From contig JABAKD010000013.1 of the NCBI GenBank assembly GCA_012845835.1, positions 14,159,665 through 14,223,664 of the forward strand: a stretch of DNA of 64,000 bases, in the 5' to 3' direction. Of the stretch, positions 34,501-43,095 are shown one piece after another. The notes under the pieces were generated by a model. It was not told where the DNA came from. It was given only the letters and a program-made list of their open reading frames with translations, and did not search any database. Position numbers and translations under genes: made by a program. The stretch's first letter is position 1. Every line of letters starts with the position of its first letter. This stretch comes from Undaria pinnatifida. Lineage: Eukaryota; Sar; Phaeophyceae; Laminariales; Alariaceae.

Positions 34501-37500
34501 CCCCCGATCTGGGCGCCGCGGGGGAAAGCACGCAACGCTCGCGCGCCAGAGGATTTGAAGGTCGGGACGGGGTCGGGGTCGTTGGGGAGGCGGCGACCGC
34601 GACCTACTCGCTTCCCCTGCCATTCCGCCGCCCCCCCCCCCGGTCCGCCCGGGTGATAGCTCAGCGGGCTGACTACAAATCTCGGTTGCAGGCCTTGTTT
34701 CAAGAGCGACTGGTAGTATCGCAGACATATGCGTGACTCGTGGCAGCTTTTCCTATTTCGTTACATTCTAATTTCGCTGTTAGGTAATGGTGAGTGGTAG
34801 TGGCCCGGAGTCGCGCTGTTAGTGTCTGTGCTACCGTCAGGTTTTCTCGATGGATTGGCTGGACACACAGCATCACTTCGACGTTCGCTTAGTTTTTTAG
34901 CAGAACAAGGGGCGTGCAATTATTTCCTCCCGTTTCTAACGTACGATGCTGTGTATTGACATTCAGATAGTCTTGAATTGGCATTCGCGGTAAGTGGGCG
35001 CGGATGAATGGCTCCGCCACCTAAATCATCGCCAGACTGGCGTGTGGCCTATTCTACCCTCCATTCCTCAGCTTTTCGCCGACGAACATCGGTGGGTGGA
35101 CACATGGACGATTCTCAACCCGTCGCCCACTTTGGCTGTTTAGGCAGACGTATTTAGGGACCCGATGCAATGGCCGCTCCGGCGGTTGCCGTGGCATGCC
35201 CCGACGTGGAACGTAAGCGCGGGGGGGAGCGCGTTTGTGCCGGGTTTCATGCGCAAATTCGAAGCGTCTTGGGACGAAGTCATCCTGCAAGAACACCCAC
35301 CCCGTGACGAGCTTATATCATGCTGGTGTTCGGAACATGGAACAAGTAGTACCGAGGTACCATGTATGTTTTACGGTGACCGCTGCTGCTCTTGCGGGGA
35401 GCACTTATCAAACCAGTGACGGTGCTTCTAAGCGAACGCAAAAGTAGGCTAATCCTATCTGATTTACCACACCCGCCGGTCCTTCGCCTCGTGCACGTCA
35501 CTGTATGGCAAAAATATAAATGAAGTTTGGGTGAGACGACGACCCCAGTCCGATAGCCGATGCAGAGTATAAGAAACAATGGAAGTATGGGTAGGCCCAC
35601 CGGCTCGGGGAGGAGGCCTCATCTAATCCAATACTTACTTTCAATGATCGGTGAAGCCGCAGAAGAATACTAGAGTAAAAACGGGTTTCCAGGGAATGAG
35701 GCATCGATGGTACGGAGGTGGCTCCATGATTTGGAACCGGTGAATTACTTGGAGAATCTAGGCTGCATCGATCATTGTGCCTGTTTCCCATGAACCCAAA
35801 GCCAGAGAACATACGTTAAAGGAGAAATACTGACCATCCCACCCACCCAGCTTATGCATGCAGTAGTTTTTTGTTCAACAACCTTTGCGGACCGGAGAAG
35901 TCTGCGAGCGCCTTGCCACACTCAGCCCCGTGCGGAAGCAACTAGGGATGTCTTCAAATGGATCCGAGACTGGAATAAAGCTGTTGGTTCCGGCCTATTT
36001 GAGCCTATCTGAGGCACAGTACCGGAGCCACAACCATTGCCTTCAACCTCCGCCCAACGGGCAAGAACAAGAGGAAGCAGAAACAATTTCAGACCACCCT
36101 AGACATCCTGCGTGCTGAGTAGCTTTTGTGCCGTGTTTGATTTGATTTTATTTTATTTTATTTTATCTTGTTCCTTTTATTTTTTTCTTTCATTTTTCTT
36201 TTTTTATTTACTTTATTTTATTTTATTTTACTTTATTTCATATTTTATATATTCTGTATTTATAAAAAAATGAAAATACACTCCAGCTGTGAGATCGAAG
36301 ATTTCGTCGAAACTCATCTTTGCAAGCTGTGTGTGATACTCCGATCGCGCGCATTACGAGTTGTGTGTCCTCATTAAGGATATAGGTCGGCGACTCCCCT
36401 TACAACTACAGTGTAGCTATCAGGGTCAACAGGATGATTCTAGTCAGTCTGTGCGCGGAAACTATAAAACCCGTTTCTGAGGGGGACAAATTTATATAAA
36501 ATGAAAATACACTCCAGCTGTGAGATCCAAGATTTTGTCGAAACTCATCTTTGCAAGCTGTGTGTCATACTCCGATCGCGCGTATTACGGGTTGTGCGCC
36601 CTCATTAAGGATATACGTCGGTGACTCCCCTTACAACTACAGTGTAGCTATCAGGGTCAACAGGGTGATTTTAGTCAGTCTGTGCGCGGAAACTATAAAA
36701 CCCGTTTCTGAGGGGGACCAAATCGGACAGCTGTGGAGGGAAATGCATCCGTTTATCAAGTGAATCCTGTCAAGTCCAATAACCGGTGAGGGGGGGGCGG
36801 AGTTTTGAAGGACGTGGGGGCCTGGTTTTGATCAAAAGCGGGCGGGGTTGGAGGGGGGGGGAAGGGGAGGGGGGGGGACTGGGGGGGGGGGGGGGGCGGA
36901 CGGGCGGGCAATTTGTGCGTGGAAGCTATAAATCCTTTAAGGGGATAAATCTGACGGTTTTGGGGGAAAAAAAAAAAAAAGAGCACCAGTTTATCATATG
37001 GGGGCGGGGGTTGGGGCGGGGGTGGGGCGGGTGGGGCAGCTCAATCTGTGCGTGGAAACTATACATTATTTTGAGGGGATAAATGTGACGGTTTTGGAAA
37101 GAATGCATCAGTTTATCATGTATATCCTGGGGTAAGTCGTACAATCAGTGAGTAGAGAGAGGGCGGAGTGTTCGAGGGGGTGGGGGTGGGATGGGGTGGG
37201 GGGGTTGGGGAGGTGGGGGGTGGGGGCCGGGGAGGGGGGGGGGGAGTGGGGGGGGGGGGGGGGGGGAGGAAGGGCTTTAGGCGAGGGGTTTGTGGGTGTG
37301 GGGGGGCGGGGGGGAAGGAACGGTTTTAGGTGAGGGGTTCGTTATACGTGTGGTGCTAGGTCTAGGCGATGGTGCGGGTGGTGGGAAAGAAGGGGGCGTT
37401 CGGGGCGGGGGGGGGGGGGGGGGGAAGCAGCGGCATGGATGGCTCTAGAAAGATAATGAGGTGATATCCAGTGCGTGAAGTGTTTATTAATCTGGCGGAT

Positions 37501-40500
37501 TTCGATATTAGGTGGGGCGTTTGAGCAAGGGAGAGCGAGAAGGGGGGGGGGATTATTAGGAGGTTCAGGTGACAAATAATATTCAAACACACTCCGGCCG
37601 TGAGATCAAAGATATGTAGGGGCTTGTTATATTATTTCATTTTATTTTATTTTATTTTATTTTTTCCAGGATTACTGCCGCACTCAGCGCTCGGCGCGGA
37701 GATACATCCCGGGCGAGACCCTCCTGCTTCGGGGCAGGAGGCCTCATCTAATCCGATACTTACTTCTAATGATCGGTGAAGCCGCAGAAGAATCCTTATT
37801 ATACAACACGCTGACGTCAATGTAGTAGCGTTTTTTTGGATCTTTGACAGTATCTTGGTTATAACACTCCCCCAAAAAAGCTGCGACTCCCGAGCTCCAC
37901 TCGGCTTCCGGCGGCCTCGCGGTGCCGCCACGTCCCCTCCGCACAGCAGCACTACGACGTGCCGGCGAAAGAACGGCCGTCGGTGCCCCACCTCGGCGAG
38001 GGGGGAGCGTGGAAATCGCCGTCCCGGGGACGGCTCGCTTGCCCCCCCCCGCTTTTTCTTCGTCGCTGCCCGCTTTTTTTTTTTCGAACTCCAACTATAT
38101 TAAACTTTCGATTTACTTTTTGGTCACTTGAGCCATGGACATGAGACGACAAGCGCGCCTGCGTCAACAGCAGGCACAACAACACCAGGACCAATCACAG
38201 CCGCGTCCAGCCGTCGCCGCTCGCCGTGCGCAGAATCGTAATGTGAGAACGATGCCCCGCGCTCTCGCCGTCAGCGCAATCGAGAACGCGGCAACGATTC
38301 ACGGGACAGGCCGGGTCGACATACACACGCATCCGTATACAACCCCGGCAGCGCAACGGCAGCTTGCGCTGCTGGGTTGTAACGAGGACCACTAATAGGG
38401 ACAGCCCACACTATCGCTACAGTGGGATCCGAAGGGTGCGCCAGCTAGCGTTGGGTAGCAACTGAGTTAAATCGACACACGACGCGTATGAAAATACGTG
38501 GAAGTGTGGTGAGCTTAAGCTTTATTTTTCCCCATCCGCCGGAGGATAAAAAAAAAAAAAGACAACGACGCCCGGCGCTCCCTCGCTTGGCCCCCGATGT
38601 GGCGGGGAATAGAAATCCCGCCCAGCCCGAGAGCATTGTAACCAACGAATCGGCTGCTGCTCGCCTGTCAGGTGTATTGCTTTACGTACTGCTGCATTGC
38701 TGTACTGCTGTACATACTGGGTAGGTCCGTGGGTAGACGGTGGGTGGTGGGCGGGTGGTCGATGGCGGCTCGCTCGCTCCCCGAGATGGCCGAGTATCGT
38801 CAAAAAATGAAATTCCCCCCATTTGTTTCCTGTTTCATACAAGGTCCTCAAGAACAAACCAACTAACTGCTCTACGCGTACCAATTGCGCTGCTGTACGT
38901 GCTGCTGCACTGCTGTACTGCTGTACGTAGTAAAGGTTTGGTCGGTGGGTGGGTGGGTGGGTGGGTGGAAGGTGCACTGCGTCGTCCGTGGTGGGTGGGT
39001 GGGCCGTTTCGTACGTGGGAGTCTTTTTTCGTCCTGTGGGAGATGAACCTTTTTCTATGTTTCAAAAATAACGGTCTCCCACTGGTGCTTGGGATTACCT
39101 ACTCTCTACTGTTGTGCCACACGGGCATATATTTGCATCCACGTCCTCCTCCCGACTACTGGTAAATCTCTTCTTTCTGGTAGGTCCAGGTCCCCTACAC
39201 GAAATCGCAGTTTCACCTTTTTCGCCCAGTCCATTGGGTCGTGCAAATACGTTTTCATTCCAATTCTTCCCTCAACTCCCCGTATATCTCTAAGTGTCTC
39301 TCCTCGTTCACCTTATTTCTTAACGCTCACCTTTCCCTTTCTTCTATTCTTCTTTTACTTTTGTATTGTACCCGGCAAACTTCTCTACAGACAGTATATC
39401 TTCTTGGTCTGCTCCTAACCCCTTCAATATTCTCTCGACTACGTTTTCCCACGTTATTCCAGCTCCCCCTTTTGTTGTTGTCTCCCATACAGCCCTATCA
39501 GCTATGTATGGCTGGCAACCTTTTTTCTGGCACATTCCTTACTTTATATTGCCATTCCAACTTCCTCAGGTCTCTAATTGTTTTAGGTGGGTACATTCCT
39601 AGTTCTGCTCTTAATACTGTACTACTCGTCGTACTTGAGCATCTTAGAATCTTCTTAGCTGCTGCCATCTGCACTGTTTCCAGTTGTTTTACGAACTTCG
39701 CGTTCCCTTCCCATACTTCTCCTGCATACTCTAACTTCGATACAATCACATTCATCAGAATACATATTTTAATCCTAGTGTCAAGGTGCGAGTCTGTTAG
39801 GATCACTTCCATCTTGTCTACTTGTGATTTATTGTAGTATTAGTGGTACTCCCGAAGTTTGCCAGTTGCCGGCCGGTATGCTGGAAAAAAACAAATTGGT
39901 GCTGTATCATCCTCTGTATGTAAGTACTAAGAGAACAAAATAATAACAAGGCAGCAGTACGGCAGTGCAGCAGTACGTACGGCAGGAAAGGACAGGAGTG
40001 GAGTTGAGGGAAGATATTGGAATGAAAACGTATTTGCACGGCCCAATGGACTGGGCGAAAACGCTGAAACTGCGATTTCGTGTAGGGGACCTGGACCAAC
40101 CAGAAAGAAGAAAGAGATTTACCAGTAGTCGGGAGGAGGACGTGGATGCAAATATATATGCCCGTGTGGCACAACAGTAGAGTAGGACTCACATAGTAGG
40201 AAAATGTTGAATGTACAAGGAAGAACGGGATGCGTTGGAGATGAGGAAATTGTAAGAAAGATGACATGGAAGAGTTTGGTAGACTATTAATAGAGAATCG
40301 CGAGAAACGACCGCTATCCGAGGAGATGGACGGTAGCCACAGACGGCGAAACAGGACGGGGATAGGATAAGCAAACAGTTTTATGTAATATATGGAAAAG
40401 TGTAGTGAGCGCCCAAACGTTGGAGGAATCTATAGTAGGAGTAGGAACGGTGCTCCGTCTCATGGGATGCGTGGTCAACAGTCAAATTACTAAGGCAAGC

Positions 40501-40669
40501 AACAAGTGAGTATAATACCTCCCCCCGCCCCAGTCCCCAGCCCCAAACCTGCAACTAAGGACATTGTATCACACACAAGGTGGCGAAAACATTTACAACG
40601 CCTCACCTGGTGGAGTCGACCTTGTGGGCTCCATACCGTCACGTCCGTGTCATACTGGTTGCGGAACAT
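22406..40669 (-). CDS. PSMA1: 20S proteasome subunit alpha type-1 (alpha6), complete, five exons
   Basis: This alpha-ring subunit of the 20S core particle helps gate substrate entry into the proteasome in cytosol and nucleus. Exons on the minus strand are 40669-40607, 28214-27991, 26959-26707, 25914-25804 and 22534-22406, joining in phase to 259 codons, close to the family's usual 260-280. The N-terminus [19 protein letters not shown] is the family start, followed by the proteasome alpha signature around [11 protein letters not shown], then [57 protein letters not shown] and [18 protein letters not shown]. The acidic C-terminal tail ends EEEKARQK. All introns are GT-AG; intron 1 is 12.4 kb and full of repeats. 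Alpha subunits lack the catalytic Thr. No truncation seen. Transcribed divergently from the phosphatase gene at 43003. Confidence 0.95.
23728..24604. repeat. Dispersed repeat R1 in PSMA1 intron 4
   Basis: Begins near AAAATACACTCCAGCTGTGA, collinear with 36493-37470. It includes three internal sub-repeats of the type GGAAACTATAAA...GATAAATCTGACGG separated by long poly-G tracts (near 24095-24115, 24199-24242, 24434-24455). The remaining sequence from 22535 to 23727 holds no recognisable gene. Confidence 0.75.
24606..25135 (+). mobile_element. LINE 3' fragment A (C-terminal zinc-finger region)
   Basis: Decayed plus-strand frame resembling the C-terminus of a non-LTR pol: a KLKLRFRVG-type tract, a CPCGTT zinc-ribbon with a following H/C pair around HTVGECE, then RNERPNVGG-type sequence and ASNQ-stop. 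It ends GAGTA followed by a run of about 17 C. Related copies lie at 26490, 39086 and 39995. Non-functional because of stops and missing upstream domains. Confidence 0.75.
25138..25690 (+). mobile_element. Dispersed repeat R2, uninterrupted copy
   Basis: Contiguous homologue of 20396-20835 plus 22015-22230, immediately downstream of the LINE fragment C-tail. No protein domain recognised. Lies in PSMA1 intron 4. Confidence 0.65.
25804..25914 (-). CDS. PSMA1: PSMA1 exon 4
   Basis: 37 codons, [17 protein letters not shown] through TLAVVGK, the helix and final strand of the alpha fold. Acceptor GCGAAG is the weakest of the gene; donor AAG|GTGATT. The exon is not apparent as a stand-alone ATG-initiated frame. 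Confidence 0.88.
26490..26640 (+). mobile_element. LINE 3' fragment B
   Basis: Only the last 40 codons of the LINE C-terminus remain ([22 protein letters not shown]-stop), followed by a C-rich tail. It sits in PSMA1 intron 3, antisense to the gene. Confidence 0.75.
26707..26959 (-). CDS. PSMA1: PSMA1 exon 3
   Basis: Acceptor GCGCAG; first codons complete [16 protein letters not shown]. Includes [16 protein letters not shown] and [20 protein letters not shown]. Ends EEFE at 26707 with donor GTGGGA, phase 0. Confidence 0.93.
27835..27984. repeat. (AACCC)n/(ACCC)n low-complexity tract next to the PSMA1 exon 2 donor
   Basis: Plus strand is CAACCC- and CCCACC-rich. On the transcribed minus strand it reads GGGTTGGGTTGGGTTGGGG, starting about 20 nt inside intron 2 from the donor at 27990-27985. 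Four G-runs could form a G-quadruplex. Confidence 0.8.
27991..28214 (-). CDS. PSMA1: PSMA1 exon 2
   Basis: Acceptor CGGCAG before 28214; starts [19 protein letters not shown]. Ends inside the Lys codon of NHK at 27991 with donor GTGGGT (phase 2), which restores the conserved NHKYVYG junction with exon 3. Reading through instead hits a stop within a few codons. Confidence 0.93.
28308..28630. mobile_element. Putative 0.3 kb MITE (TA target, TGTTCGGTAGGG TIR)
   Basis: TGTTCGGTAGGG after TA (28308-28309) and CCCTACCGAACA before TA (28629-28630) form a perfect 12-bp inverted repeat flanked by TA. Inside lie four tandem 20-bp units (GGGGTATTTATCCTACCG) and a pair of 18-bp units with CGGTCACCCGAAACTT. 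Resembles a Tc1/mariner-derived non-autonomous element. No transposase. Confidence 0.6.
28885..34345. repeat. Complex satellite array in PSMA1 intron 1
   Basis: More than 5 kb of diverged tandem units. The best-preserved part (28.9-31.3 kb) has a period near 137 bp built from two related halves: GCGGTTGATATACCGC (GCGGT/ACCGC hairpin), CGACACGGCTGTGTCG (CGACAC/GTGTCG hairpin), then a TTGATATACAGCTGCGCCAG element. To the right the units decay, and longer blocks repeat (32.23-32.60 kb versus 34.00-34.34 kb). Open frames of 172-188 codons on the minus strand are by-products of low stop density. Confidence 0.85.
34346..36262. other. PSMA1 intron 1, no gene recognised
   Basis: Short frames only, including proline-rich ones over C runs near 34490-34510 and 34630-34640. 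A 65-bp segment at 35608-35672 (GGCCTCATCTAATCCAATAC) recurs at 37737-37797. 36120-36250 is a TTTTA-rich tract. Confidence 0.5.
36263..37470. repeat. Dispersed repeat R1, one truncated plus one long copy in tandem
   Basis: A first copy (36263-36490) breaks off at GAGGGGGACAAA and a second restarts at 36493 with AAAATACACTCCAGCTGTGA, continuing to about 37470. Alignment with 23728-24604 includes the G-runs and the GTGGTGCTAGGTCTAGGCGA word. Long poly-G runs occur near 36850-36900 and 37225-37270. Confidence 0.75.
38135..38395 (+). CDS. Unidentified 86-codon frame
   Basis: Begins [18 protein letters not shown] with an Arg/Gln-rich N-terminus and ends with a His-rich HTHPYTT segment. No family recognised. 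It lies inside PSMA1 intron 1 on the opposite strand, next to repeats; it may be the start of a retroelement ORF1 or chance. The surrounding 37471-39085 also holds two related GGGTGGGTGG/TGCTGTACTG-type segments (38670-38790, 38880-39010), and nothing else recognisable. Confidence 0.2.
   Translation: MDMRRQARLRQQQAQQHQDQSQPRPAVAARRAQNRNVRTMPRALAVSAIENAATIHGTGRVDIHTHPYTTPAAQRQLALLGCNEDH
39086..39815 (-). mobile_element. LINE 3' fragment C
   Basis: Minus-strand frame with non-LTR pol C-terminal sequence: [56 protein letters not shown]. It continues in other frames to the same LRFRVGDLD region seen in fragments A and D. Lies in PSMA1 intron 1 in the sense orientation. Stops and frameshifts throughout. 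Confidence 0.8.
39995..40510 (+). mobile_element. LINE 3' fragment D
   Basis: Plus-strand frame starting [20 protein letters not shown], then [15 protein letters not shown], a degraded zinc-finger region and the terminal ASNK-stop, followed by a C-rich tail. Its first 170 bp form an inverted repeat with 39090-39260 of fragment C. It ends only about 100 bp from PSMA1 exon 1. Confidence 0.8.
40607..40669 (-). CDS. PSMA1: PSMA1 exon 1
   Basis: Codes for the first 21 residues, [21 protein letters not shown] without its last residue being [20 protein letters not shown]. The start ATG is at 40669-40667. An in-frame upstream extension exists but is absent from the family. Donor CAG|GTGAGG, phase 0. 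Confidence 0.93.
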
Positions 40670-43002
40670 GCTCTGTCTCCGACTCGCGCTTGCTACGACC
40701 AGTAAGCTGCCACCAAGTACAGCAAATATAACGGCTTCGCGGCGACGCTGATTCACTTCCGCTAGCGATGTGTCCCGAAGACCCTAGCGATGTTTTCGCT
40801 CAAGCTTTGTTCTATCCCTACTGTCGCCTCCTCCTCGGCAAAAAGTTGGTCGTTCTGAAAAAACGGAAAAGAAAACGATGGGCAATGGAAGGGTAGGTGA
40901 GGATATCGGGTTGGACACACCTATACCAGGCATACGATACCCGAAAACGAAAAAAAAAAAACAGTATGACATGCGTACCATCGTACCAGGCATGTGCGAT
41001 TTCAACAGGCCGTGCGATTTCAACAGGCCATGCGATACAGCAAGAAGTACGCCGAAAAAATATCGTTCAGTATCTATACTACATAAATCGCAGTATCAGC
41101 ATAAAAAAGCAAGGGGATGCTCGTAGGGGGTGGGGATCAAACTGCATTCAATACGATGTATCGCAAGTTCGATATTTCGATATATCGGTACTTTCGACAC
41201 GATATACAACCATCACGAATGGGAGACAGGTTGTCTGGCGTCTTGTATCCGTGAATACCTTTGGAAAGTCTTGGGTGGTTCGATCGGCATCCCTTGTCAC
41301 CTAAAGGGGTTAGCACAGTTGCACGGCAGCAGCACGCGTGGTGGCCAAAACAACCCCGCCCTGTAAAATACTCGCGTCACTCGCTGGAATCTGTATTCAG
41401 TAGAGATCAGAGCCCAAACCTAAAACAAATTTGCCGTCAAGTCTGGAGCACCGATGTAGACAGCAGTGATGGGAAATGAGTAGGGCCGGGGCCTCGTAGC
41501 TCCAGCCAGTACGATATGTACTGGATGTGTAGCAGCGAATACGTGGCGGCGAAACCGCGACCATCGCCAGCTGGTGAGGGAGCCTCGCCGAAGGCACCCT
41601 CGAAGGGTCCCACCGGAGGCTCTCTGCCAGAGGCACATATTTACGTGGCTTCGCTTGGGCTTCGCTGGATTTTAAAAAAACGTCAACTTTTGATTTGGGG
41701 TCATTTCCCAAGTCTCAGGGGCGGTAGGTATTAATAGATTGACCCTAGAACTGAGAAAAAGTTAACCAAGTGTATGACCCTCTCTGTTCTCTCTTCCCTT
41801 TCGCCTACACATTTATCGTGGTGTTATGGCAAGTCAACGAAGTACTGTCAGCACCGGCAGCTCCCTACACTATTAACAACTGGCACTACATGCTCAACCT
41901 TCGACCAGAGACGGTGCTGCTTGCTGTAGGGAATGAAAACAGGTTTTAGGGGACAAACTACTTGGAATTAGTACGGGATCATTTTCGCAGTGCCGAGATA
42001 CCACAGGGGTTGGGACTGCGGCACAGCAGTACAACATCGCTGCATAGCCAATTGGCAATCTGTTGTGTACCAATTGTGTTTTGATCGCTATCTAAGCTCG
42101 TCATACGACCAGCACGTTTGGCTGCAGCTGCCTTGTGTACTCGTAGAGGTACTGGGGTATACCATAGCCGTTAAAGCGCGGTGCCACACGTAAACCTGGC
42201 AGTGTAGTCTAGGAGGAACACCCGATACAACAGCAGAGTCGCACATCGCAGACATCGATCAAAGAACAAAAGAACATCAAACCCCTTCCATACATAACCA
42301 CGCCTCGTCTACTCAAGTGCATATGCTAGACTGCACTAGTGCTTATCTGCTCGGCTGTAACGCAGGCGTAGAAGGGCTGGCAAGCGAGCTCGTCGCCTGT
42401 TGCCTGTCTGCCGAGCTGTCAAAGGGACTTCCTCGGAAAGTGCCCTTCTCAAACCAAAACAAGGCCTCAGGATTTCGGTGTCTCAGTAAGGCAAAAAACA
42501 AGACCGAAAAGCATCGCAATTCGTCCATCTCAGTTGCCACCCTCACCCTTTGCAATGATCCAGTTGCTTCCGTCACGTGCACGAGTCTGTTGTGTTCTCC
42601 AGGCGCTATTCGTGGAGTCTTTGCGCCAGGAATCCCGGAGAAAAACTGGAAAAGTGCCTCGAAGGAGTTCACAATGATACAGAGGCCGTATGTGTTAGGG
42701 AAGCCTATTTTCTTTGAACCTGGGTAAAAGTGAAGTTTTTGCTCACATCTGGGCTGCTGCTTGAATCGTCGTGTCAGTGAGTACCGTCACACCCCGCTGC
42801 ATAGCAGCGCTCCCTCCTTGCCCCTTTACTTTGCATAGTATTCAAGGGATCCCCGTGCCCCTTGCTGTTGCTGTGTTTCATTTTCCCCTCAGTGGTGTCT
42901 TGACATCGCACTTACGCAGCATATTCTTGTTCTGCTCGTGGGTGTTCACACAGCAACGAGACCAGTTCAGGCAAGCAACAACGAGAGGTGTCATCTATTA
43001 TC
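40670..43002. promoter_or_regulatory. Divergent intergenic region between PSMA1 and the phosphatase gene
   Basis: Must contain both promoters, but no TATA box or initiator can be pointed to with confidence. Overlapping unrecognised frames occur at 42317-42727 (+, 136 codons) and 42343-42672 (-, 109 codons); they have no known domain and were not called. 41040-41210 is rich in TATCG/ATCGAT-like words. Confidence 0.35.
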
Positions 43003-43095
43003 ATGGCCGACCCTACGAGCGATGACTTCTCGGGCAGGGAGTGGAAGGACGGTGACGCACACGAGATATTGCCCAACATTTTCCTGGGTTCCATG
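43003..43095 (+). CDS. Phosphatase exon 1
   Basis: 31 codons from ATG at 43003 ([14 protein letters not shown]...) to GSM. Donor ATG|GTAAGA, phase 0. Confidence 0.9.

Noticed and set aside
34280-34736. Arg/Pro-rich overlapping frames as a gene
   Set aside because: Frames on both strands are driven by C/G runs at 34490-34510 and 34630-34640; no family resemblance.
42317-42727. 136-codon plus-strand and 109-codon minus-strand frames between the divergent genes
   Set aside because: They overlap antisense to each other, lack recognisable motifs and may be chance open frames in promoter sequence.
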